NCBI GenBank assembly: GCA_019240215.1
Contig: JAFAYQ010000059.1
Location: 1-41,633 of the forward strand
DNA: 41,633 nt
Direction: 5' to 3'
From: Actinomycetota bacterium
GTDB taxonomy: Bacteria > Actinomycetota > Actinomycetes > Streptosporangiales > Streptosporangiaceae
Position numbers and translations under genes: made by a program. Positions 15,839-23,904 of the stretch are shown here, piece by piece. Under the pieces are notes generated by a model that saw only the letters and a list, made by a program, of their open reading frames with translations, ran no database searches and had not been told where the DNA came from. The number at the start of each line of letters is the position of its first letter. Position 1 is the stretch's first letter.

Positions 15839-17209
15839 GTGCCGGAAGAGTTCAGCTGGGACCAGTCTCTGATCCACCGGATCCGGGATCAGGTCGACTA
15901 CATCGTGGAGGCGTTCGCCGAGCAGGGCATCACTGACACCTTCGGGCAGCGCCGGAGCGTCACCGTCAAAGTCGTCGACGCCCGCGACGGCGGCATCGAG
16001 TACATGTACGCCGAGGGCCAGCTGCTGGCCCGCGACGAATACCTGCAGGCGGTCCTGGACATCGTGCGCGGACAGCTGGATCGCGACGGCGATCGCTCGC
16101 GCTCAGCGGACCGGCCCAGCGACCGTGAGCTGTTCGTGCTGGAACGGGTTGTCCCGGGCGTCACGCTGGTCACGCTGTTGCCGCAGGGTACCCAGCAGGC
16201 CCCGCCGCCGGTTCTGCCGATCATCGAGCAGGCCGATCAGATACTCGGTCCGGGCAACGTCACGCCGGACCACGTGCTGACGGTGACCCCGGCCGGCCCG
16301 TGCCCGGCGACCGAACCGGAGCCGGCGTACTTCGGTACCGAGCCCTACCCGTCGGTCTGCCACGAGAACAGCGGGGCCGGGATCGTGGTGTTCGTGGCCG
16401 ATACCGGCCTGCTCGAACACGCCGAACACCACCATCCCTGGCTGCGGGGCGTACGGCGGGCCCTCAACCCGGACGGGAGCGTGCAGCCGCCCGACCCGGA
16501 CCGCACGCCCGACGGCAAATGGATCCCGCCCTACTGCGGCCACGGCACGTTCGTGGCCGGAGAGGTGCGCTGCCTGGCGCCGCAGGCGGACGTCATCGTG
16601 GCCAACATCTTCGCGGTGGCGGGCAGCACGCTCGAGCATGATCTGGTCCAGCAACTGGATCAGGCCCTGAGCCTGGGCGTGGACGTGTTCAACCTGTCCA
16701 TCGCGTGTGGCACCCGGGACCAGCTGACCAGTCTCGGCTTCGACGGATTCCAGCAGCGGCTGAACCAGTACAAAGGGGTGGTGTGCATCGTGGCGGCCGG
16801 AAACAACGCCTCCAAGGTGCCCACCTATCCGGCCGCGCTGGCCGGGATGGTGTCGGTCGGCGCGCTCGGTGCCGACTGGCGGGGCCGGGCCCGGTTCAGC
16901 AACTATGGCGGCTGGGTCGACGTCTACGCTCCGGGCCGGGACCTGGTCAACGCGTTCGCTTCGGGGACGTACGTCTGCCACGACGCCCCATACGTCGACG
17001 ATAAGCGCCACTTCCACGGGATGGCCAAGTGGAGCGGCACCTCGTTCTCGACTCCGCTGGTGACCGGCATGGTCGCCGCCCGGATGTCACGGACCGGTGA
17101 GACCGGCCCCGAGGCCGCGGCCGCGCTCCTGAACGAAGCGCGCGCCCAGGCCATCCCCGGGGTCGGCGCGGTGCTGCTGCCGCCGGGCGGCCCCATCGGG
17201 CCGGTGTAG
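15839..17209 (+). CDS. Intracellular subtilisin-like (S8) serine protease
   Basis: A 456-residue S8 peptidase with the complete site: Asp188 ('FVADTGLL'), His235 ('YCGHGTFVAGEV'), Asn322 ('VAAGNNAS') and Ser402 ('WSGTSFSTPLVTGMVA'). There is no signal peptide and no C-terminal anchor, which is unusual for actinobacterial mycosin-like subtilases and points to a cytoplasmic enzyme. The ~170-residue N-terminal region is not a standard I9 propeptide. It contains an Arg/Asp/Ser-rich, probably flexible stretch at about 80-97 that could be a processing site. GTG at 15839 is chosen over an upstream TTG because GGAGGAGGG lies directly before it. It is divergent from the TPR-CHAT gene; activation of one protease by the other is my inference. 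Confidence 0.93.
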   Translation: MPEEFSWDQSLIHRIRDQVDYIVEAFAEQGITDTFGQRRSVTVKVVDARDGGIEYMYAEGQLLARDEYLQAVLDIVRGQLDRDGDRSRSADRPSDRELFVLERVVPGVTLVTLLPQGTQQAPPPVLPIIEQADQILGPGNVTPDHVLTVTPAGPCPATEPEPAYFGTEPYPSVCHENSGAGIVVFVADTGLLEHAEHHHPWLRGVRRALNPDGSVQPPDPDRTPDGKWIPPYCGHGTFVAGEVRCLAPQADVIVANIFAVAGSTLEHDLVQQLDQALSLGVDVFNLSIACGTRDQLTSLGFDGFQQRLNQYKGVVCIVAAGNNASKVPTYPAALAGMVSVGALGADWRGRARFSNYGGWVDVYAPGRDLVNAFASGTYVCHDAPYVDDKRHFHGMAKWSGTSFSTPLVTGMVAARMSRTGETGPEAAAALLNEARAQAIPGVGAVLLPPGGPIGPV

Positions 17210-17218
17210 GCCAGCGGC

Positions 17219-17236
17219 GTCCACCGAACGGTGGAC
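17219..17236. promoter_or_regulatory. Inverted repeat after the subtilase gene
   Basis: GTCCACCG-AA-CGGTGGAC is a perfect 8-bp inverted repeat 10 nt after the subtilase stop. It could be a short stem-loop ending that transcript (no T-run follows) or an operator for the ABC operon. Confidence 0.45.
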
Positions 17237-17260
17237 AGCCGGTCCCATCCTTCGCCTGGT

Positions 17261-17286
17261 GCCTTCCGCCCGCGCGGGCGGAAGGC
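17261..17286. promoter_or_regulatory. 26-bp perfect palindrome before ABC operon
   Basis: Starting GCCTTCCGCCCGC and followed by its exact reverse complement, this is a 26-bp palindrome with no mismatch and no spacer. It ends 7 nt before the ATG of the ABC ATPase, and its right arm contains the GGAAGG ribosome site. As DNA it could bind a regulator dimer. As RNA it could form an ~11-bp stem that hides the ribosome site and couples expression to unfolding. Confidence 0.6.
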
Positions 17287-17293
17287 TGAAGGC

Positions 17294-18139
17294 ATGAGCA
17301 ACGACATCGCGGTGCGGGTCGACGGCCTGCGCAAGCGCTACGGGAACACCTGCGCGGTCGACGGCGTCGAGCTGGAGATCGGCCGGGGCGAGGTTTTCGC
17401 CCTGCTCGGGCCTAATGGGGCCGGCAAGACCACCACGGTGGAGATCCTCGAGGGCTTCCGCCGCCGCGACGGGGGCGGGGCGGAAGTCCTGGGCGAGGAT
17501 CCCGGGCGCGCGGGCCGGGCCTGGCGGTCCCGCATCGGCATCGTCCTGCAGCTGGCGACGGCCGGTCCGGAGCTGACCGTGCGGGAGATGGTCCGGCACT
17601 TCGCCGGTTACTACCCGCGCCCGCGCGACCCGGACGAGGTGATCGCGCTGGTCGGGCTGGACGAGCAGGCCGGCCAGCGGGTCGGCGCGCTGTCCGGCGG
17701 CCAGGCCCGGCGGGTGGACGTGGCCCTCGGCATCGTCGGGCGGCCCGAGCTGCTGTTCCTGGACGAACCCACCACCGGCTTCGACCCGCAGGCCCGGCGG
17801 CAGTTCTGGGAGCTGGTGCGGGCGCTGGCCGCCGAGGGCGTCACCATCCTGCTCACCACCCACTACCTGGAGGAGGCGGAGGCGCTGGCCGGGCGGCTGG
17901 CGGTGCTGGCGGGCGGCCGGGTGGTGGCGACCGGGACCCCGGCCGCGCTCGGCGGGGCGGGCAGACCCACCCGGGTCAGCTGGGACACCGCCGACGGCCG
18001 CCGCACCGTCCGGACCCCCACCCCCACCCAGCTCGTGGCCGACCTGGCCCGGCAGGCGGGCGGCGAGGTGCCAGGCCTGACCGTGACCCGGCCGACGCTG
18101 GAAGACACCTACCTGGAACTGATCGGAGACCCGGCATGA
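17294..18139 (+). CDS. ABC transporter ATP-binding protein (ABC-2/DrrA type)
   Basis: A 281-residue ATPase of the drug-exporter class. Walker A is 'GPNGAGKTTT' (about 39-48), with the signature 'LSGGQARRVDVALG', Walker B 'LLFLDEPTTGFDPQ' and the H-loop His in 'LLTTHYLEEAEAL'. The C-terminal ~60 residues ('TLEDTYLELIGDPA') are typical of DrrA-like proteins. It powers the permease encoded next, with which it shares an ATGA overlap. ATG at 17294 is chosen because GGAAGG lies 8 nt upstream; an upstream in-frame start would translate the palindrome. It is first in a four-gene operon with a histidine kinase and response regulator. The substrate is unknown, possibly an antibiotic or lipid. Confidence 0.93.
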   Translation: MSNDIAVRVDGLRKRYGNTCAVDGVELEIGRGEVFALLGPNGAGKTTTVEILEGFRRRDGGGAEVLGEDPGRAGRAWRSRIGIVLQLATAGPELTVREMVRHFAGYYPRPRDPDEVIALVGLDEQAGQRVGALSGGQARRVDVALGIVGRPELLFLDEPTTGFDPQARRQFWELVRALAAEGVTILLTTHYLEEAEALAGRLAVLAGGRVVATGTPAALGGAGRPTRVSWDTADGRRTVRTPTPTQLVADLARQAGGEVPGLTVTRPTLEDTYLELIGDPA

Positions 18140-18981
18140 TCACCTCGACCCAGGCCCGGCCGCGGGCCTATCCGGCCACCGCCCCGCTGCCGTCGCTGCT
18201 GACGACCGGCCTGAGCCGCGGCCGGCTGGAAGTGACCACGTTCTTCCGGGAGCGCGAGGCGGTGGTGTTCATCTTCGCGCTGCCGGCCGTGCTGCTGCTC
18301 CTGCTCGGGTCGATCTTCAACTCCGAGCACGTGAGCGTGCCCGGGGTCACCACCGGCCAGCTGTACGCGGCCGGCATGATCGCGGGCGGCATCATGGCCA
18401 CCAGCTTTCAGTACCTGGGTATCAGCGTGGCCAGCGAACGGGACCAGGGCATGCTCAAGCGGCTGTACGGCACGCCGCTGCCGCCCGCCGCCTACTTCAT
18501 CGGCAAGATCATTCAGGTCTTCGTGTGCCTGATCGCCGAGGTGGCACTGCTGATGATCGTGGGCGTGGCCTTCTACCACCTGCACCTGCCGGCCACGCCC
18601 GGCAAGTGGTGGACGCTGGTCTGGGTCTGCCTGCTCGGTGGCACCGCCTGCGCGCTGCTCGGCCTGGCCGCCAGCAGCCTGGCCCGGTCCAGCCGCAGCG
18701 CCTCGCCGGTGATCACGCTGCCGTTCCTGGTGCTGGAGTTCATCTCCGGGATCTTCGTGCCGTTCAACAGCGTGCCGCGCGGGCTGCAGGACGTGGCCGC
18801 CGTGTTCCCGCTCAAGTGGATGGCGCAGGGGCTGCGCTCGGTGTTCCTGCCGCCGCAGGCGGCCGCGCTCGAGCCCGCCCATTCCTTCGAGACCGGGCGG
18901 GTGGCACTGGTGCTGGCGGTCTGGATTGCCGCAGGCTTGGTCCTGTGCATCAGGACGTTCCGGTGGCAGCAGCGCCGGTGA
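18136..18981 (+). CDS. ABC-2 type permease
   Basis: A 281-residue integral membrane protein with about six TM helices. It has the ABC-2 layout: a cytoplasmic N-terminus with 'EVTTFFREREAVVFIFALPA', an external loop after helix 1, the 'SVASERDQGMLKRLYGTPL' coupling segment, and 'PLKWMAQGLRSVFLP' near the end. It forms the membrane part of the exporter with the preceding ATPase (ATGA overlap), and the next kinase start overlaps its stop (GTGA), so the four genes are one tight operon. The layout resembles the LiaFSR/DesKR-linked exporters that respond to envelope damage. Confidence 0.92.
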   Translation: MITSTQARPRAYPATAPLPSLLTTGLSRGRLEVTTFFREREAVVFIFALPAVLLLLLGSIFNSEHVSVPGVTTGQLYAAGMIAGGIMATSFQYLGISVASERDQGMLKRLYGTPLPPAAYFIGKIIQVFVCLIAEVALLMIVGVAFYHLHLPATPGKWWTLVWVCLLGGTACALLGLAASSLARSSRSASPVITLPFLVLEFISGIFVPFNSVPRGLQDVAAVFPLKWMAQGLRSVFLPPQAAALEPAHSFETGRVALVLAVWIAAGLVLCIRTFRWQQRR

Positions 18982-20159
18982 GGGTGACCGAGGGGCAGGC
19001 GCACGCCTGGGAGCTGTCCCCGCCGAGCTGGGAGTGGTTCTACGCGGTGGTCTTCGTGACCAACGTGGTGGTGGCCGAGTTCGCTCCGCTCAGCACGCCG
19101 GCCCGGGTCGCGCTGAGCGTGGCCCTGGCCGCCATGCCCCCGTGGTATTTCCTGGTCGGGCGGCCCCAGATCTACGGAGGGCTGGTCAGCGCGCGCAGCT
19201 GGGTCTACCTGGCCGGCATTTCGGCGCTGTTCGCGGTGGCGGTCTACCAGACACCGAACGCCTGGTTCCTGGCCTTCGCGTTGTCGCCGCAGTGCTTCTT
19301 CATGCTGGCGTTCCGGTCGGCGATGTACGCGGTGCTGATGTTCAACGCGGCCGGGGCGCTGGTCCTGTACCTGCGCCATCCCGGTCCGGGGGTGCTGCCC
19401 CAGGCGCTGCTGAACGCCGGGTTCGGCATCGGCCTGGCCTTCGTCTACGGGCGGTTCGCGTACACGATCATCGACCAGAGCCAGGAACGGGCCGAGCTGA
19501 TCGGCCAGCTGGAGACGACCCGGGCCGAGCTCGCCTCCGCCCACCGCGAGGCGGGCACGCTGGCCGAGCGGCAGCGGCTGGCCGGGGAGATCCACGACAC
19601 GCTGGCGCAGGGCTTCTCCAGCATCATCATGCTGCTGCAGGCGGCCGAGGCCGGCCTGGGGCCGGACGCCCCCGAGCCGTCCCGGCGGCAGATCGAGCTG
19701 GCGGCCGAGACCGCCCGGGAGAACCTGGCCGAGGCCCGGGGGCTGGTGGCGGCGCTCACCCCGGCCGGGCTGGCCTCGGAGAACCTGCCGGCCGCGCTGC
19801 GCCGGGTCACCGAGCGGCTCGGCGAGCAGACCGGCATCGAGGTCAGCTTCACCGACCAGGGCGTACCCCAGCCGCTGCCGGCCGCCCTCGACGTGGTACT
19901 GCTCCGGGTGGCGCAGGAAGCGCTGGCCAACGTGCGCAAGCACGCGGCCGCGGCCACGGTCCAGGTCGGCCTCTGCTACACCGGTAGCGCGGTGACGCTC
20001 CAGGTCAGCGACGACGGCCAGGGGTTCGAGGTGGGCACGGTGACGGACGGGTACGGGCTGCGGGGGATGCGGGAGCGGCTCGAGCAGGTGAACGGGCGGA
20101 TCGAGGTCACCAGCGCGCCTGGGGCCGGGACCCGGGTGCGGGCGGAGGTGCCGGTGTGA
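18978..20159 (+). CDS. NarL-type sensor histidine kinase (HisKA_3)
   Basis: A 393-residue membrane kinase. Residues 20-165 hold about five hydrophobic helices with almost no external loop, suggesting intramembrane sensing. A coiled-coil follows, then the dimerisation/phosphoacceptor motif 'LAGEIHDTLAQGF' (His206) and a HATPase_c domain with 'ALANVRKHAAAATV' (N box), 'VSDDGQGFEVG' and 'GYGLRGMRERL' (G boxes). GTG at 18978 overlaps the permease stop; a GTG at 18984 is an alternative. It should phosphorylate the regulator at 20188. The linked exporter suggests it senses that exporter's substrate or membrane state. Confidence 0.92.
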   Translation: MRVTEGQAHAWELSPPSWEWFYAVVFVTNVVVAEFAPLSTPARVALSVALAAMPPWYFLVGRPQIYGGLVSARSWVYLAGISALFAVAVYQTPNAWFLAFALSPQCFFMLAFRSAMYAVLMFNAAGALVLYLRHPGPGVLPQALLNAGFGIGLAFVYGRFAYTIIDQSQERAELIGQLETTRAELASAHREAGTLAERQRLAGEIHDTLAQGFSSIIMLLQAAEAGLGPDAPEPSRRQIELAAETARENLAEARGLVAALTPAGLASENLPAALRRVTERLGEQTGIEVSFTDQGVPQPLPAALDVVLLRVAQEALANVRKHAAAATVQVGLCYTGSAVTLQVSDDGQGFEVGTVTDGYGLRGMRERLEQVNGRIEVTSAPGAGTRVRAEVPV

Positions 20160-20187
20160 GCGAGGGCATCCGGGCGGAGGAGGCACC

Positions 20188-20829
20188 GTGACCGGGGAGA
20201 TCCGGGTGGTGCTGGCCGACGACCACCCGATCGTGCGCGAGGGCCTGCGCGGGATGCTGGCGGCCGAGCCCGGCATCGAGGTGGTGGCCGAGGCGGCCTC
20301 GGGGCCGGAGGCGGTCGCGGTCGCGGCCCGGTTCCGGCCGGACGTGGTGCTGATGGACCTGCGGATGCCGGGCGGGGACGGGGTGACGGCGACGACCGAG
20401 ATCCTGGCCGCCACCCCGGCTGTGCGGGTGGTGGTGCTGACCACTTACGAGACCGACGCCGACATCGTCCGCGCGGTCGAGGCGGGCGCGGTCGGTTACC
20501 TGCTCAAGGACACCCCGGTGGCCGAGCTGGGGCACGCGATCCGGGCCGCCGCCCGCGGTGAGACCGTGCTGGCCCCGGCGGTGGCCCGGCGACTGGTCAG
20601 CCACGTCCGCCAGCCCCGCCGCGAGCTGCTGTCGAGCCGCGAGACCGAGGTGCTGGCGCTGGTGGCTCAGGGCCTGACCAACGCCGAGGTCGGGCAGCGG
20701 CTGTCGATCAGCGAGGCGACGGTCAAGACCCACCTGCTGCGCTCGTTCGGCAAGCTCGGCGTCAACGACCGGACGGCGGCGGTGACCAGCGCGATCTCCC
20801 TGGGCGTGATCACCGCGCCGGGCCGCTAG
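20188..20829 (+). CDS. NarL/FixJ-family response regulator
   Basis: A 213-residue response regulator. In the receiver domain (1-120) the acidic pair is 'ADDHP', the phosphoacceptor is Asp57 ('VVLMDLRMPGGDG') and the Lys is in 'YLLKDTP'. A LuxR-type HTH sits at about 150-210 ('SSRETEVLALVAQGLTNAEV', 'SEATVKTHLLRSFGKLGVND'). The GTG start has GGAGGAGG upstream and lies 28 nt after the kinase stop. It probably controls the ABC operon. Its TAG stop shares the four bases CTAG with the convergent methyltransferase stop. Confidence 0.93.
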   Translation: MTGEIRVVLADDHPIVREGLRGMLAAEPGIEVVAEAASGPEAVAVAARFRPDVVLMDLRMPGGDGVTATTEILAATPAVRVVVLTTYETDADIVRAVEAGAVGYLLKDTPVAELGHAIRAAARGETVLAPAVARRLVSHVRQPRRELLSSRETEVLALVAQGLTNAEVGQRLSISEATVKTHLLRSFGKLGVNDRTAAVTSAISLGVITAPGR

Positions 20830-21584
20830 CCGCCTGGGGTCTGCCAGACCGAGACGTGACTGGGGCTGGCCGAGGTGAACGGGCGCTGCTGCCAGCCTTC
20901 CCAGCGGGCGGCCAGCGTCATCCCGGCCAGCCGGGCCATCAGGTCCAGCTCGCTGGGCCAGGCGTAGCGCAGCTCGACCGGGTAGGTCTGCACACCGTCG
21001 GCGGTGAGCAGCAGCTGCCGGGAGCGCAGCCGCTGGCTGGCCCGGTCGTGCAGGCCGGCGCTGATCCGGGTGGCGTCCTCCTCGAACCCGTCGACCCGGA
21101 TCCGCTGCTGGCCGTGCTGGTACAGAGCCAGGTCGGGCACGAACGCCTCCAGCACGAACGCGCCGCCGGGCTCCAGGCAGGCGGCCACGCCTTTGAAGCA
21201 GCGGACCTGGTCCTCCTGGGTGAGCAGCGCGAAGAACGTGTTGAAGACCACGTACACCAGCCCGTAGGGGCCGCCCGGGGCGCGCACCTCGGCGAAGTCG
21301 CCGATGCCGACGGCCAGCCCGGCCCCGCCCGCCTTGGCGTGCAGCCGAGTCACCATCCGGGCCGAGGCGTCGATGCCGTCCACCCGGATCCCGCGCGCGG
21401 TCAGCGGCAGCGCGATCCGGCCGGTCCCGATGCCGAGCTCGAGCGCGGGCCGCTCCCCCGCCCAGGCGGCCAGGAACTCGACGATCGGGCCGACCTCGTC
21501 CCGCTCGCCGTGCCAGTCGTCGTACACGTCCGCGATGCGGTCCCCGTACTCCGCGGGGTCGCCGCCGCCTGCCACCGGGTTCAT
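20826..21584 (-). CDS. Class I SAM-dependent methyltransferase
   Basis: A 252-residue methyltransferase. Motif I is 'ALELGIGTGRIALPL', motif II is 'VDGIDASARMV', and 'GLVYVVFNTFFALLTQEDQV' is motif post-II with the family's helix. The C-terminal half forms the substrate cap typical of small-molecule methyltransferases. The substrate is unknown. ATG at 21584 has AAAGG 9 nt upstream. It is convergent with, and overlaps by 4 nt, the response regulator gene. Confidence 0.9.
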   Translation of the reverse strand: MNPVAGGGDPAEYGDRIADVYDDWHGERDEVGPIVEFLAAWAGERPALELGIGTGRIALPLTARGIRVDGIDASARMVTRLHAKAGGAGLAVGIGDFAEVRAPGGPYGLVYVVFNTFFALLTQEDQVRCFKGVAACLEPGGAFVLEAFVPDLALYQHGQQRIRVDGFEEDATRISAGLHDRASQRLRSRQLLLTADGVQTYPVELRYAWPSELDLMARLAGMTLAARWEGWQQRPFTSASPSHVSVWQTPGG

Positions 21585-21654
21585 GGCGCAAGCCTTTCAG
21601 CCCGCCACGATGGGTGGCATCTGATTTACGCCGAGTTCAGCGGAGAATGGGGCT

Positions 21655-22011
21655 ATGGACGCAGAGGTTCAGCGTTACGTGGACGGGGTCGCCGGGGAGC
21701 ACCGGGGGCTGTTCGACCGGGTGAACGGGCTGATCCTGGCGGCCTACCCCGACGCGGTGGTCAAGCTGTCGTACCAGATCCCCAGCTACTGGGTGGGCCA
21801 GCGGAAGCTGTACGTCGGGGTGTGGAAACACGGGCTGTCGGTCTACGGGTGGCCGCAGGGTCAGGAGGCCGGCTTCCTCGAACGGCACCCGGGGCTGAAG
21901 ACCAGCAAGGGCACGATCCAGATCCGCCCCCGGGATGCGGCCGTGATCAGCGACGGTGATCTGCTGGAGCTGGTACGGGCGGCGCTGGACGGGGGCGGCG
22001 ATGCCCGCTGA
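21655..22011 (+). CDS. DUF1801 (YdhG-like) protein
   Basis: A 118-residue protein of the DUF1801/YdhG fold. It has 'LILAAYPDAVVKLSYQIPSY' and then 'KLYVGVWKHGLSVYGW', with 'TSKGTIQIRPRD' before the last helix. The family is small, cytoplasmic and without proven function; some members have been linked to iron or DNA binding. A GGAG lies about 14 nt and GGGG about 5 nt before the ATG. The next reading frame overlaps its last 11 nt. Confidence 0.88.
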   Translation: MDAEVQRYVDGVAGEHRGLFDRVNGLILAAYPDAVVKLSYQIPSYWVGQRKLYVGVWKHGLSVYGWPQGQEAGFLERHPGLKTSKGTIQIRPRDAAVISDGDLLELVRAALDGGGDAR

Positions 22012-22195
22012 CCTGGAGTCGGTGGTGGCGCTGATGCCGTTCGCGGCCGGGGCGCTGGTGACGGTCCGGGCGGTGGCGATGCCGCTGCACCGGGGCCGCA
22101 CGACCGTCACCGCCCAGACCAGCCTGTACGACGGCCGCGAGCGGCTGGTCGCGCAGACCACACAGGTCCAGGCGGTGCGGGCACCTCAGGGGTAG
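22001..22195 (+). pseudogene. Fragment resembling a PaaI/hotdog thioesterase C-terminus
   Basis: From ATG 22001, overlapping the DUF1801 stop, 64 residues can be read. 'GALVTVRAVAMPLHRGRTTV' and 'TAQTSLYDGRERLVAQTTQV' match the last two or three beta strands of PaaI-type hotdog thioesterases, where RGRT and an L-V-A strand are typical. The N-terminal half with the hot-dog helix and catalytic Asn/Asp/Glu is absent upstream in every frame. Either a gene remnant or a very small orphan domain; a remnant is likelier. Confidence 0.5.
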
Positions 22196-22205
22196 CGGCG
22201 AAGGC

Positions 22206-23726
22206 TCACGAGTAGTCGCGGAAGGCGGGCCAGGCCGTGGCCCAGGAGGACGTGAGGCCGGTGGCCAGGTAGATGGCCACCCCCTGCTCGTCGTCGTCGA
22301 CGCCGAGGCCGTTGTCGAAGGTGGCGACCTGGCGGACGGAGGTGAACTCGCGGCGGAGCAGGGCCGGGTCGACGTTGACGGCTATGGCGGCGGTGGTGCG
22401 GGCCGGCGGCGGCCCCCACCGCCAGAAGTTGTTGTTGCCGCTGTAGGCGGTGGGCAGCCCGTCGGCCGGGCCGTACCGGGCCAGCGCCCCGGCTTCGCCG
22501 TAGTTGCCGGTCAGGATCGTGGTCCGGGCCCGCTCGGCGGCGGGCAGCGCCTGGTACTGGCGGGCGATCAGCGCCACCTGCTGCGGCCAGCCGATCGTCT
22601 CGGCCAGGTCATAGTTGACCTTCTGCAGCGGCAGCGTGTGCAGGGCGCGGGCGGGCAGCACCGGCAGCGCGATCGGCAGCCCGATGGCGCAGCTGACCAG
22701 CATGACCGCTCCGAGCTTGACCGCCGCCCGGGGTTTGCGGGTGGCCAGCCAGCGCTCGGCGGCGACCGCGCCGGCCGCGAACAGGAACGTGTAGGCGCCG
22801 CCCGGGTAGTACGGCTTGCCGCCCAGCACGAACTGCAGCACGATCACGAACCCGCAGGTCAGGCCCAGCGCGCGGAACGGCCGGGCGGAACGGTTGCGCA
22901 CCGACCAGACCAGGCCGGCGACCCAGATCGGGGTCAGGGCCGGGCCGGTGAAGAAGATCTGGGCGGGCCAGTAGCTGATCCGGTTGGCGCCCGCCTGGGT
23001 CTGCAGGGACCGGAACACGTCCAGGTTGGGCCAGCCGTGCAGCCCCTGCCAGACCAGGTCGGGGGCGGCCAGGGCGAGCGCCAGCAGCGCCCCGGCCAGC
23101 AGCCAGCGGCTGCGCAGCAGGTGCCGCTGGGGGGTGGCGAGCAGGCCGGCGGCCAGCCCGAGGACCAGGAAGCCGATGTTCCACTTGGCCTCGGCCCCGA
23201 CCCCCACGGCCGCGCCGATGGCCAGCCACCAGCGAGGATCCCGGCGGGCCAGCAGCTTGGTCGCCAGCAGCAGGGTGACCGCCCAGAACACCAGGTCGGG
23301 GGTGGTGGTGGTCAGCTCGTGGAGCGCACCGAGGAACTCGCCGCAGGTCGCGGTGGCCAGCGCGGCCAGCAGCTGGCCGGTCCGGCCGGCGCCGAGCTGG
23401 CGGCTGATGGCCGCGGTGATCGCGACCAGCGCGGCCAGCGCGAGGGCGGGCAGCACCCGGAAACCGACCAGGGTGTTGCCGGTGGCGAGCTGGCTGAGCC
23501 GGGCCAGCAGCGGGGTCAGCGCGGGCTGGTCGACGTAACCGAAGGCCAGGTGGTGGCCGGCCGCCAGGAAGTACAGCTCGTCGCGGACGTAGCCGTAGCG
23601 GGCGCTGACGGTCATTTCCAGCCCGAAGGCGGCGGCCGCGATCAGCGCGACCCAGGCAGTGGTCGAGGGGCGGGCGGGCCGCGGCAGCGGGGGCGCGGAC
23701 CGGTGCGGACGTTCGGTGGTGAGCAT
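22206..23726 (-). CDS. GT39/ArnT-like membrane glycosyltransferase
   Basis: A 506-residue multi-pass protein of the PMT/ArnT-like GT-C superfamily. The first external loop carries 'SARYGYVRDELYFLAAGHHL' and 'GYVDQPALTPLLARL', the conserved Asp-Glu and Tyr-Val-Asp signature of actinobacterial glycosyltransferase family 39. About ten to eleven TM helices follow, and a C-terminal ~130-residue external domain. It is expected to move a sugar from a polyprenyl-phosphate carrier to an envelope acceptor outside the membrane. ATG at 23726 gives the standard short cytoplasmic N-terminus; no strong Shine-Dalgarno is visible. It is divergent from the second two-component system. Confidence 0.88.
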   Translation of the reverse strand: MLTTERPHRSAPPLPRPARPSTTAWVALIAAAAFGLEMTVSARYGYVRDELYFLAAGHHLAFGYVDQPALTPLLARLSQLATGNTLVGFRVLPALALAALVAITAAISRQLGAGRTGQLLAALATATCGEFLGALHELTTTTPDLVFWAVTLLLATKLLARRDPRWWLAIGAAVGVGAEAKWNIGFLVLGLAAGLLATPQRHLLRSRWLLAGALLALALAAPDLVWQGLHGWPNLDVFRSLQTQAGANRISYWPAQIFFTGPALTPIWVAGLVWSVRNRSARPFRALGLTCGFVIVLQFVLGGKPYYPGGAYTFLFAAGAVAAERWLATRKPRAAVKLGAVMLVSCAIGLPIALPVLPARALHTLPLQKVNYDLAETIGWPQQVALIARQYQALPAAERARTTILTGNYGEAGALARYGPADGLPTAYSGNNNFWRWGPPPARTTAAIAVNVDPALLRREFTSVRQVATFDNGLGVDDDEQGVAIYLATGLTSSWATAWPAFRDYS

Positions 23727-23904
23727 GGCTTCATCGTGGCCAGCGGGCCCGGCCCCGCACATCGGGCCGCGGGCCGAACCCGGCCCTGGTCCCGGGGGCG
23801 GACCGGACGCCCGGGCGGCCGGCCGTACTCCCCCCCGCGGGGGAACCGGCCACTCCCCCGTGCGGCCGATCCGCCGGGACCGGGCCGGGCCGTACGATCA
23901 GGGC

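Noticed and set aside
13063..17209. A CRISPR type III-E (gRAMP/TPR-CHAT) locus.
   Set aside because: There is no Cas7-11-like gene, no Csx30-like partner and no repeat-spacer array in the window.
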